NCBI GenBank assembly: GCA_946577115.1
Contig: CAMOAP010000045.1
Location: 1 to 13,015 of the forward strand
DNA from: an uncultured Acholeplasmataceae bacterium
GTDB lineage: Bacteria > Bacillota_I > Bacilli_A > Acholeplasmatales > Acholeplasmataceae
Direction of reading: 5' to 3'
DNA length: 13,015 nt
A program made the position numbers and the translations under genes. Below are positions 5,908-13,015 of the stretch, in pieces (the first letter of the stretch is position 1; each line of letters begins with the position of its first letter). The notes beneath the pieces were generated by a model. The model had not been told where the DNA came from. It saw nothing but the letters and a program-made list of their open reading frames with translations, and did not search any database.

Positions 5908-7659
5908 TTAAGGTCTTTGTATAAAATCGTTATCTTCTAATTTTATTTTATATTCTTTTTGATTAGTGGATGTTGTTGTTTTTTGAACTTCAACAGTTGA
6001 AATTGTTGTTGTATAAAAATATTGACTTTCTTCAGACACAAAATCATCTTTTCCTAAATTTTGTGTAGCAAGTTTTTCACTTAAATGTTGCCATTGTTGA
6101 TTAGGAGTTTTGTTATCTTTATCATTGGGATTAGCTTTATATTTTTCAATAATTTCTTTAGCTGCATTATAACTAGCTTGAATAATTGCATTAATTTCTT
6201 TAGTTTGATCATCATCATCCAAACTAAAATCCATACTTTCTGAACCTAATGACATTCCAAAATCTTTTACCATTTTAGTAGCAATAGCACGCACATTTTT
6301 CAAATCATCACAACAACCAACACTAACACTAGTTTCAAACACTTCTTCAGCTGCACATCCTGCCAAAGCAGTAATCATTTTTTGTAATAAAACTTGTTTA
6401 GTTAATAATTGATTGGCTTGTTCGTCTTCATTACTAGCCAAAAAAAAGATAGTATATCCCCCCGCTTTTCCTCTTGGTTTAGCAGTTACGCGATGAACAT
6501 CAAACCCTAGAGCATGAGCCACTATGGCATGTCCTAATTCATGATTAATAACTCTTTTTTTATCTGCTTGAGAGGTGCTTTGTTTTAATTCAGGACCCAT
6601 TAAAATTAAATCCATAGCATCATAAATATGTAAAGGTGTAATTTTATTTAGGGAATTAGTATCTTTGGAGGCTATCTTTTTAGATTCTTTCACTAAAGAA
6701 TTAATATCTGAAGGAGTAAAGTGAGATCCTTGCAGAATTTTAGCCACTTGTTTTAATTCATCTTTTGAAGGATAATTTTTTTCTTGAATGTTTTCGCGTT
6801 TCATAAAAGCTGTAAGTAAGGCTTGGGTTGTTTTTAAATCCGGAGTACCTAAATAAATGTGCTTTCCTAAGCGTCCTTCTCTAATTAAGGCATCATCTAA
6901 AAAATCTTTACGATTAGTGGCTCCAATAACAATAGCTTGCGGAGTTTTTTCATTTGAATCTACTCCATCAAGTTGAGTTAATAAAGCATTAAGAGTGCCT
7001 GAATGTTCTTGAGCACTTTTTTCTTTGCTTCTTTCAGCTCCAATAGCATCAATTTCATCAATAAAGATAAAATAATAACTCTGTCCACATTGTTTGGCAG
7101 TTTCTTGAGCTACTTTAAATAAACCTCTTACACGAGCTGCGCCGACTCCTACATATTTTTCGACAAAATCAGAGCCCGTAGTCACAAAAAAAGGAGCTTT
7201 ATCTTTAACAGCGCCTGCTAAACATTTAGCTAAATAAGTTTTTCCTGTGCCTGGAGGGCCCCACAATAAAACTCCTCTTGATAAATCTTTATAAGGAAAA
7301 AGGTTCATTTCGTTTGCATCATCATTTACTGCTGTAATATATTCTTTTAGCTCGTTTTTAACTTCATCATATCCAAAAAAACTATCAATATCAAGATTTC
7401 CTTTGGGTATGTATTCTTTTTCTCGTGCCCACATAGTATCTGCTTTGGTATCTTTGCCCATAGAATTAGCAAAATTTTTAGACACCTTAATTAAAGAAAA
7501 CAGAAAAAAAATCACCATAATGTTTACAATAATAGTGCTTACATTAGTAGCAATTGCTAAATAATTTTTAGGTTTTTTAGGCGGAATTGGATAATTTGGC
7601 GGATTTTTCGGTGGATTATCTGGTTCAGGATATTCAAATCTTTGAGGTTCCCATTTCAT
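5908..7659 (-). CDS. ftsH: ATP-dependent zinc metalloprotease FtsH/HflB, single-membrane-segment variant
   Basis: 583 residues. FtsH is a hexameric membrane AAA+ protease that pulls out and degrades membrane and cytosolic proteins. Order of parts: proline-rich N-terminus (4-31, PP repeats), one hydrophobic segment (about 36-58), AAA domain with Walker A GPPGTGKT (134-141), pore loop YVG (169-171), Walker B with Asp201-Glu202, second region of homology ATNRKDFLDDALIREGRLGK (247-266), and the zinc site HELGH (373-377; usual HEAGH) with third ligand Asp452 in GCCDDL. Zinc and ATP residues are intact. Two departures are seen: the second arginine finger (usual GRFDR) is Lys266 in GRLGK, and FtsH normally has two membrane segments around an external domain, which is missing here. 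The C-terminal tail (545-583) is Thr-rich. The ATG follows AAAGGAAGGT (7665-7674) at 5 nt. It is monocistronic, with a hairpin terminator downstream. Phytoplasmas often carry several such genes. Confidence 0.95.
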   Translation of the reverse strand: MKWEPQRFEYPEPDNPPKNPPNYPIPPKKPKNYLAIATNVSTIIVNIMVIFFLFSLIKVSKNFANSMGKDTKADTMWAREKEYIPKGNLDIDSFFGYDEVKNELKEYITAVNDDANEMNLFPYKDLSRGVLLWGPPGTGKTYLAKCLAGAVKDKAPFFVTTGSDFVEKYVGVGAARVRGLFKVAQETAKQCGQSYYFIFIDEIDAIGAERSKEKSAQEHSGTLNALLTQLDGVDSNEKTPQAIVIGATNRKDFLDDALIREGRLGKHIYLGTPDLKTTQALLTAFMKRENIQEKNYPSKDELKQVAKILQGSHFTPSDINSLVKESKKIASKDTNSLNKITPLHIYDAMDLILMGPELKQSTSQADKKRVINHELGHAIVAHALGFDVHRVTAKPRGKAGGYTIFFLASNEDEQANQLLTKQVLLQKMITALAGCAAEEVFETSVSVGCCDDLKNVRAIATKMVKDFGMSLGSESMDFSLDDDDQTKEINAIIQASYNAAKEIIEKYKANPNDKDNKTPNQQWQHLSEKLATQNLGKDDFVSEESQYFYTTTISTVEVQKTTTSTNQKEYKIKLEDNDFIQRP

Positions 7660-7664
7660 AATAT

Positions 7665-7674
7665 ACCTTCCTTT
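7665..7674 (-). promoter_or_regulatory. ribosome binding site of ftsH
   Basis: Minus-strand AAAGGAAGGT, 5 nt before the ATG at 7657-7659; it supports the chosen start. A possible -10 TATAAA lies some 20 nt further upstream, with only a poor -35 (TTAATC) at 17 nt, so no promoter is claimed. Confidence 0.65.
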
Positions 7675-8189
7675 ATATTTTTTATATATTAATTAGTTAG
7701 TTTGATTAAATTCATTTTTTTATTAAATTAATTTGAAATGATAAAAAAATATTCAATAAAAATAAACATAATAATTTATTCAACAATTTTTAATTATTTT
7801 AATCAATATTTGCAAAAAATAACTTTACTATAATTTTCTTAACACATTTATTTTAACAAAATTTAGAGATATTACAACAATATCAGCAAAAAAGAACTTT
7901 TTATTATTGCAATTTATTAATTTTATGATAAGCTAAAATTAGCAATAAATAAATTTGAAATATTAAGAGATTGTGGTCCTTTTTGATTGTTTATTGTTGC
8001 AATTTTAATTACTACTTTTTTATTTTGTTATAAATTAATTATTTTGCTTTATAATTATTTTATTGACTAATTTATTATGTTTATTTTTATTGAATATTTT
8101 TTATATTTGATAATTCAACAATAATTTAAAACTTTATTATAATTATAATAAATTAACTTTATTTCTCCAAAAAAGATAGGTATCAAAAC
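7675..8189. other. divergent intergenic region between ftsH and potA
   Basis: 515 nt, no gene seen. It holds three symmetric structures: GATATT-acaac-AATATC (7868-7884); a 14-bp stem (ATTTATT+AATTTTA at 7912-7925 with TAAAATT+AATAAAT at 7934-7950, one 3-nt bulge, 8-nt loop), not followed by a T-run; and a 20-bp palindrome just before potA. It must carry the start signals of both divergent genes. Confidence 0.6.
8133..8152. promoter_or_regulatory. 20-bp perfect palindrome with overlapping -10 boxes upstream of potA
   Basis: The half-site TTTATTATAA and its exact complement form an uninterrupted 20-bp palindrome ending 37 nt before the potA start codon. It contains TATAAT on the plus strand (8138-8143) and another on the minus strand (complement of 8142-8147). 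The plus copy is well placed as the potABCD -10; the best upstream -35 candidate (TTCAAC, 8114-8119, 18-nt spacer) is weak. The symmetry could also be a repressor operator. A/T-only palindromes arise easily at this base composition. Confidence 0.4.
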
Positions 8190-9443
8190 ATGAAAACATT
8201 AATTATTTTAAAAGATTTAAACAAAGTATTTGACAATCAATTAATTTTAAGAGGAATCAATTTAGAAATTAAACAAAATGAATTTGTCACTTTATTAGGC
8301 CCTTCAGGTTGTGGAAAAACTACTATTTTACGTATTTTAGGAGGTTTTGAAAACCCTAGTAGTGGAGAGGTTTTATTTCAAGGAAAAAGCATTTTAAATG
8401 TAGCTGCTCACAAAAGACCCATTAATACTGTTTTCCAAAAATACGCTTTATTCCCTCATTTAAATGTCTTTGAAAATGTAGCTTTTGGCTTACGTTTAAA
8501 AGATTTTAACTCCAAAATTAAAGCTAATTTAGCTCTTGATGAAACCCATTATCAAACTAGCAAATCCAATTTATCAAAAATTTTTCACCAAGAATTAAAC
8601 AAAGATTTAACTCAAGAAAAAACTACCCAAATTACACATAACTTTAACAATCAAATTGAAACTTTAAACAAAGATTTTAAAGCAACACAAACTGCTCTTA
8701 AATGCAAAAAAATAAACAAAAAAGAGCAAGAAGAACAAATCCAAAAAGAAGTGTTCAAATACCTTAAAATTATGGGTTTACAAGGACTTGGAAAAAGAAC
8801 CATTGAACAATTATCAGGCGGTCAACAACAACGTGTTGCAATTGCCAGAGCTTTAATTAACAAACCCCAAGTTTTATTACTGGATGAGCCTTTATCGAAT
8901 CTAGATTTAAAATTAAAACAAGAAATGCAATACGAACTTAAAGAAATCCAAAAAAACTCAGGAATTACTTTTTTATTTGTCACTCACAACCAAGAAGAAG
9001 CATTTACTATGAGTGATAAAGTAGTTGTCATGAATCACGGCGAAATTCAACAAATAGGAAGCCCTGAAGATATTTACAACGAACCTGCTAACCGTTTTGT
9101 AGCTCAATTTGTAGGAGAATCAAACTTAATTAAAGGGGTAATGAAAGATGATTTTTTAGTTCATTTTGACAATCAAACTTTTAATTGTGTAGATAAAGGT
9201 TTTCATAAAGAAGAAAATGTAGATATCGTTATTCGTCCCGAAGACATTGATATTGTTTCCCAAGGAAAAGGATTAATTACAGGCATAGTACAATCTATTA
9301 TTTTTAAAGGCGTTCATTGGGAAATTGATGTTAAAACTGCCCAAAGAACCTACACTATTCACACTACTGACCATGTTGAATTAAATAAACAAGTAGATAT
9401 CGCTTTTAATCCTGAAGACATTCATGTAATGGAGATTTGGTAA
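8190..9443 (+). CDS. potA: PotA, spermidine/putrescine ABC transporter ATPase
   Basis: 417 residues; E. coli PotA is 378. It is the cytosolic ATPase that drives polyamine import through PotB/PotC. Visible are Walker A GPSGCGKT (37-44), Q-loop Gln83 in FQKYALFPH, signature LSGGQQQR (208-215), Walker B VLLLDEP (228-234), D-loop SNLD (236-239), switch His266 in VTHNQEEA, and a C-terminal TOBE-type regulatory domain (about 310-417) with VIRPEDIDIV. The extra length is mostly a Lys/Gln/Asn-rich, probably helical insertion of about 65 residues at about 106-185, between the Q-loop and the signature. The ribosome site is weak (AGGT about 10 nt before the ATG). It is first gene of potABCD and its TAA overlaps the potB ATG by one base. 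The order potABCD and the binding-protein residues favour polyamines over other substrates of this ATPase family. Confidence 0.95.
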   Translation: MKTLIILKDLNKVFDNQLILRGINLEIKQNEFVTLLGPSGCGKTTILRILGGFENPSSGEVLFQGKSILNVAAHKRPINTVFQKYALFPHLNVFENVAFGLRLKDFNSKIKANLALDETHYQTSKSNLSKIFHQELNKDLTQEKTTQITHNFNNQIETLNKDFKATQTALKCKKINKKEQEEQIQKEVFKYLKIMGLQGLGKRTIEQLSGGQQQRVAIARALINKPQVLLLDEPLSNLDLKLKQEMQYELKEIQKNSGITFLFVTHNQEEAFTMSDKVVVMNHGEIQQIGSPEDIYNEPANRFVAQFVGESNLIKGVMKDDFLVHFDNQTFNCVDKGFHKEENVDIVIRPEDIDIVSQGKGLITGIVQSIIFKGVHWEIDVKTAQRTYTIHTTDHVELNKQVDIAFNPEDIHVMEIW

Positions 9444-10285
9444 TGAAAAAAACCTATGCTTGCAAAGACAATCAAAAACTATACAGACTATTAATTTCAC
9501 CTTATTATATTATTTTATTGGGATTAATTATTTTACCTATGGGATTTATTTTATTTGATTCTTTTCAAGACACTAACCAACAAACCGCATTTTTTGCAAC
9601 CCGCTTTACTTTGCAACACCATCAAGAATTTTTATCCAATAAATCATTTTTATACGTCCTTGCTAGATCAATTGCAATTTCTATTATTGTTTCTTTTTGT
9701 GTTTTTATCATCGTCTATCCTCTAGCCTATATAATTTCTCGCCTCAAAATGAAATGGCAAAGTTTTCTTGTTATTCTAATCAATGGAACTATGTGGATTA
9801 ATATGATTATCAAAACCCAAGCATTAGTCCAAATATTCCACTTATTGCAAAAAACTTTTAATATAAATCTTTTAGAAACGAATTTTGCTATGATTATAGG
9901 ACTTATTTATTTATTTTTACCATTCATGTTTTTACCTATCTACACTGCAATTATCAAAATAAATCCACAACTTATTCAAGCCTCCAAAGATCTAGGAGCA
10001 AATGAATGGCAAGTATTGCAAAAAATTATTTGGCCCTTATCACTTTCAGGAGTGCTTGCAGGCATTTGCCTTGTCTTTTTACAAACAACAACTAATATTG
10101 TAGCTCCACGTTACCTAGGAGCAACTACACAAATTACTATTGCTGAATTAATTGAAAACAAAGTTTTATTAAGTGGAGAAATAAAACAAGCTTGTGCAAT
10201 TGCTATTAATCTTTCTTTAACGATGTTTTTGATTTTTCAAATGTTTAAAAAATTAAGTTTAAGAGAAAACAAAGATGTCAATTAA
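9443..10285 (+). CDS. potB: PotB, spermidine/putrescine ABC transporter permease
   Basis: 280 residues from the ATG at 9443; a TTG two codons upstream is less likely because GGAG (9431-9434) lies 8 nt before the ATG and the TAATG stop-start overlap with potA is a typical coupling. Inner-membrane permease with about six hydrophobic segments (roughly 18-38, 77-98, 107-125, 146-170, 200-217, 250-268). The cytoplasmic coupling loop is ASKDLGANEWQVLQKIIWPL (180-199), the EAA motif that docks on PotA; the first residues are AS where EAA is canonical, and the key Gly is present. It pairs with PotC, whose start lies inside the end of this gene. Confidence 0.93.
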   Translation: MKKTYACKDNQKLYRLLISPYYIILLGLIILPMGFILFDSFQDTNQQTAFFATRFTLQHHQEFLSNKSFLYVLARSIAISIIVSFCVFIIVYPLAYIISRLKMKWQSFLVILINGTMWINMIIKTQALVQIFHLLQKTFNINLLETNFAMIIGLIYLFLPFMFLPIYTAIIKINPQLIQASKDLGANEWQVLQKIIWPLSLSGVLAGICLVFLQTTTNIVAPRYLGATTQITIAELIENKVLLSGEIKQACAIAINLSLTMFLIFQMFKKLSLRENKDVN

Positions 10286-11183
10286 ATTATATGGGAATAA
10301 ATCCCCAAAAAATGCTTCTATCAAAATCCAAACCAATCCTAAAAAAAACATTAATAACATTTTTTATATAATTTTAGTTTTAAGCTTTATTTATATTCCT
10401 ATTTTATCTTTAATTATTTTTTCTTTTAACAAAAGTGAAGGTAGAATTGCATCTTTAGTTAATTGGCAAGGTTTTAGCTTTCAATGGTATTCTAAACTTT
10501 GGACTGACCAAACAGTTAAAAGTGCTATCCAAATAACTTTATACATTGCTTGCCTAACTACTTTAATTTCTACTTTTTTAGGTACTTTTGCAGCTATTAG
10601 CCTTGCTCAAAGTTTTAACAAAAAATGGCGTAACATCGTTCTTAATATAAGTAATTTTTCTATTGTTATTCCTGAAATTATTACTGCTTTGGCATTATTT
10701 GTTGTCTTTGGTTTTATGGGTTTGGAATCTGGTTTTTGGAGAATGCTTTTAGCCCACATATCTTTTTGCACTCCTTTTGTAGTTATTACTGTCTATCCTA
10801 AAGTAATAAATCTTGACCCTCATTCTTTAGAAGCAACCTATGATTTAGGAGCAACCCCACTCAAAGCTTTAACCAAAGTAATACTGCCACAACTTAAAGG
10901 GGTTATGCTTTTGGGAGCTACACTTGCCTTTAGCCTTTCTTTTGATGACTTTATGATTTCTTATTTTGTAGGTGGTTCCGAATGCCAAAATATTTCTGCT
11001 TATATATACAGCCTCAAAGGAACTATTAACCCAACTGTAAATGCTTTATCTACTATTTTAATTATTATTGCTAGTTCTAAAATTATCCTGAATTTCATCA
11101 AATACAACAACCAAAAACAAAACCAGAATCACAAAAAAAACACAAGCACAAACATCAATGAAAACGCATTTGATACCAAATGA
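10275..11183 (+). CDS. potC: PotC, spermidine/putrescine ABC transporter permease
   Basis: 302 residues. Second permease of the importer. Hydrophobic segments are at about 28-51, 84-113, 120-146, 155-175, 207-225 and 256-275. The EAA coupling motif EATYDLGATPLKALTKVILP (186-205) is well conserved, and SFDDFMISYFVGG (222-234) is typical of PotC. The C-terminal tail (276-302) is unusually polar, rich in Asn, Lys and Gln, and extends past the last membrane segment. Its ATG lies 11 bp inside potB with no good ribosome site, so translation is probably coupled. It ends in TGA within ATGA shared with potD. Confidence 0.94.
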   Translation: MSIKLYGNKSPKNASIKIQTNPKKNINNIFYIILVLSFIYIPILSLIIFSFNKSEGRIASLVNWQGFSFQWYSKLWTDQTVKSAIQITLYIACLTTLISTFLGTFAAISLAQSFNKKWRNIVLNISNFSIVIPEIITALALFVVFGFMGLESGFWRMLLAHISFCTPFVVITVYPKVINLDPHSLEATYDLGATPLKALTKVILPQLKGVMLLGATLAFSLSFDDFMISYFVGGSECQNISAYIYSLKGTINPTVNALSTILIIIASSKIILNFIKYNNQKQNQNHKKNTSTNINENAFDTK

Positions 11184-12409
11184 AAAAGACAATTAAAACT
11201 GTAGCAAAAATATTACTTTTAATTTGCACAATAACTTTTGTTATTTTCATTATTCTTAATCTTAGAACCAAAAATAAATTACTTCCTCAATACCAAGAAG
11301 AACAAACATTAACATTATTTAATTGGGGTGAATATTTAGAACCCAGCATTATTGAAAAGTTTGAAAAAGAAACTAAAATCAAAGTTAAACAAGTTCTTTT
11401 TTCTTCTAACGAACTTGCAGTTTCCAAAATTAAAAGTAAAAATCAATATGATCTAGCTATTTTAAGTGAATATGCAATTGATCAATTAAGACAAAGTGAA
11501 ATGTTAGAAACAATAGATGATAACAAATTAATAAAAGATGACCAACATTATTATAAATTAAATGAAAAACTTAAAACAAAACTCCTTTCTGAATTTGATT
11601 TTAACGATTATGCCTTTCCTTATTTTTGGGGTAAAGTAGTTATTCTTTATAATAAAAACAAAATGACTGAATCCCAAATTAATGAACTTAAAGATAAAGG
11701 ATTTAAATATTTAAAAGACACCAATCTAAAAGTAGTTTTATACAATAACGCTCGAGACGGTTTAATGGTAGGTCTAAAAGCTACTGAAGGTCAAATTGCA
11801 AACCCCTCCAAAAATGAATTAGATAAAGCTAAAAAATGGCTCTTAGAACTCAAAGAGCAAAAACCTAACTTAGCTTTTATAAATGATCAATTAATGGACC
11901 GTATGAAAAATAAAAATAACGAATATTATGATATAGTTATTGCTTATTCAGGGGATGCTAATTTTTTAAAAGAACAAAATAATAATCTGGATTATTTTTC
12001 TCCTAAAGAAGGAACCAATGTTTGGATTGATGCTTTTGTAATGCCTAAAGGAAGTCAAAAAGACCTAGCTTATAAATTCATCAATTTTTTAAGACAAAAA
12101 GAAAATTACGAAAAAAATTTAGCTTTTAATAAATATAATTCTCCTTATGAAGGATTAGAAAATTTTCAAGGAATTCCCCAAATACAAATCCAAAATAACG
12201 ATGAAATTTACAAATATAACCAAAAAACCCAAAAAACCATCAATACTTATTGGAACGATATTATTGCTTTTCCCAACCAAAAAGATTATTGGCTATTTAT
12301 CTTAAGTTTTTTTATTTTTTTAGTTATTTTTATTATATATCTTCATCACCAATTCAAAAATAAATTACATTTAAACCAACTATCTCAAAAAATAAAAACT
12401 TTAATATGA
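11180..12409 (+). CDS. potD: PotD-like polyamine-binding protein, membrane-anchored at both ends
   Basis: 409 residues; E. coli PotD is about 348. Captures polyamine outside the cell and delivers it to PotB/PotC. Binding-site positions can be matched to E. coli PotD: FNWGEY (47-52, Trp49 and Tyr52), SEY (96-98, Ser and Tyr), NNARD (189-193, where Asp193 replaces Glu171 and Asn190 replaces Asp168), Tyr256 (E. coli Trp229), WID (282-284, Trp255 and Asp257), and Tyr319 in NKYNSPY. The retained Trp-x-Asp and acidic residues support a polyamine ligand. The N-terminus has a hydrophobic helix (9-27) but no good lipobox: Cys16 is preceded by Ile, not Gly/Ala/Ser. A second hydrophobic helix lies near the C-terminus (370-388), followed by a basic tail. 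It is last gene of the operon, starts by a 4-bp ATGA overlap with potC, and ends in TGA. Confidence 0.93.
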   Translation: MKKTIKTVAKILLLICTITFVIFIILNLRTKNKLLPQYQEEQTLTLFNWGEYLEPSIIEKFEKETKIKVKQVLFSSNELAVSKIKSKNQYDLAILSEYAIDQLRQSEMLETIDDNKLIKDDQHYYKLNEKLKTKLLSEFDFNDYAFPYFWGKVVILYNKNKMTESQINELKDKGFKYLKDTNLKVVLYNNARDGLMVGLKATEGQIANPSKNELDKAKKWLLELKEQKPNLAFINDQLMDRMKNKNNEYYDIVIAYSGDANFLKEQNNNLDYFSPKEGTNVWIDAFVMPKGSQKDLAYKFINFLRQKENYEKNLAFNKYNSPYEGLENFQGIPQIQIQNNDEIYKYNQKTQKTINTYWNDIIAFPNQKDYWLFILSFFIFLVIFIIYLHHQFKNKLHLNQLSQKIKTLI

Positions 12410-12420
12410 TTTGTTCTCAA

Positions 12421-12480
12421 CCTAAATATTAATCAATTAATAACCAATTTAGTATTTCAATTAATGTTTTTTTTCAATTT
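12421..12480 (+). terminator. possible terminator after potABCD
   Basis: An A/T stem CTAAAT/ATTTAG (12422-12427 and 12447-12452) continues inward as ATTAA/TTAAT with a 5-nt bulge, and a GTTTTTTTT run follows at 12466. The stem is weak and the T-run is about 13 nt from it, so this is only a candidate. The remaining sequence to 12552 is plain A/T-rich. Confidence 0.3.
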
Positions 12481-12552
12481 TTTTTATATAAAGATAAATT
12501 ATAATAATAAAAATATCCAGTAGCAAAATAAATAATATATAGGCCAATATTT

Positions 12553-12893
12553 TTATATTGTAAATGTGTTTATCATGAGTTTGAGATTTTTTAAATCATT
12601 ACAATCAACTACTTTATTATTTGTTTGGGATAAATAAATTTTATTTTTTGGTTGAGTATTTGCATCCACTAAAACATTTTTAAGAGGCAATATTGGTTCT
12701 ATATTACTATTTTTATACCCCAAGTATAATGATGTTTCCAATCAACTAATTTATTATTTTCTTTGCTTTCAGCTAAAAAATATCTTTTAGATTTTTGTCT
12801 ACCATTTTTATCATAAGTCGCATCACAAGTATCAGGATTTTGCCAATAACTACAAGCACACCTTAGCCAATAAAAAATGCTTGGGTTTTTCAA
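12553..12893 (-). pseudogene. broken gene of unknown family (two overlapping frames)
   Basis: Two overlapping minus frames look like one interrupted gene. The upstream one (12699-12893) reads CSYWQNPDTCDATYDKNG then KRYFLAES-KENNKLVDW. The downstream one (12553-12741) reads NKIYLSQTNNKVVDC and ends in NTFTI. Neither has an ATG; both would need TTG, and no ribosome site is seen. The segments KENNKLVDW and QTNNKVVDC come from near-identical DNA (12739-12759 and 12602-12622, 20 of 21 bases), so the protein had a repeat of about 46 residues and the frame shifts between copies. Further upstream another frame (to about 12960) also looks coding (YKLNNFEKPKHFLLAK), suggesting more than one frameshift. 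I do not recognise the family. It converges on potD. Confidence 0.4.
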
Positions 12894-13015
12894 AATTATT
12901 CAATTTGTAAAAAACTCTTTTCGAATATGACGATTCTTAAATAATGACAACTTTAAAAAATTGCTATTATGTAATTTTAATTATACAATTATCTCTTATT
13001 TTATTTTTGATAATG

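Noticed and set aside
1..13015. CRISPR array or rRNA genes
   Set aside because: No regularly spaced repeats and no conserved rRNA segments were seen.

Overview
The window looks like chromosome of a phytoplasma ('Candidatus Phytoplasma', class Mollicutes, family Acholeplasmataceae). The evidence is very high A+T (intergenic DNA is almost pure A/T), a small transport-dependent gene set, and use of UGA as a stop. potC and potD both end in TGA, and the potC/potD junction is an ATGA overlap, which excludes the UGA=Trp code of Mycoplasma and Spiroplasma. The species cannot be set from this sequence.

Layout. (1) 72-434, minus strand: a four-gene tRNA operon (Glu-TTC, Arg-ACG, Pro-TGG, Gly-TCC) with a strong sigma70-type promoter at 553-581. 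(2) 743-1606, minus: a DegV-family fatty-acid-binding protein with a GTG start. (3) 1931-3619, minus: an RNase J-like protein with a GTG start that has lost nearly all metal-binding residues, probably a pseudoenzyme. (4) 3640-5770: about 2.1 kb of very A/T-rich DNA with no ordinary gene. It does hold relics: a short, clearly homologous fragment of an ftsH gene on the plus strand (3807-3852), a 99-codon open frame with no usual start codon on the minus strand (3928-4227), a 28/30 inverted repeat (4975-5004 / 5315-5344), a diverged direct repeat, and a terminator-like hairpin. (5) 5908-7659, minus: an FtsH/HflB membrane protease with one membrane segment and a proline-rich N-terminus, followed by a hairpin terminator. 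(6) 7675-8189: a divergent intergenic region with hairpins and a 20-bp palindrome. (7) 8190-12409, plus: a complete overlapping potABCD operon for polyamine (spermidine/putrescine) uptake. (8) 12553-12893, minus: a broken, frameshifted unknown gene with an internal repeat.

How the genes fit together. Polyamine import, fatty-acid binding, membrane proteolysis and RNA turnover fit a host-dependent bacterium that scavenges metabolites. potA-potD are translationally coupled by 1-, 11- and 4-bp overlaps and make one importer: ATPase, two permeases and a membrane-tethered binding protein. FtsH-like genes are often multicopy in phytoplasmas; the second ftsH fragment in the neighbouring gene-poor region suggests duplication followed by decay. 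I see no complete mobile element, CRISPR array or rRNA gene.
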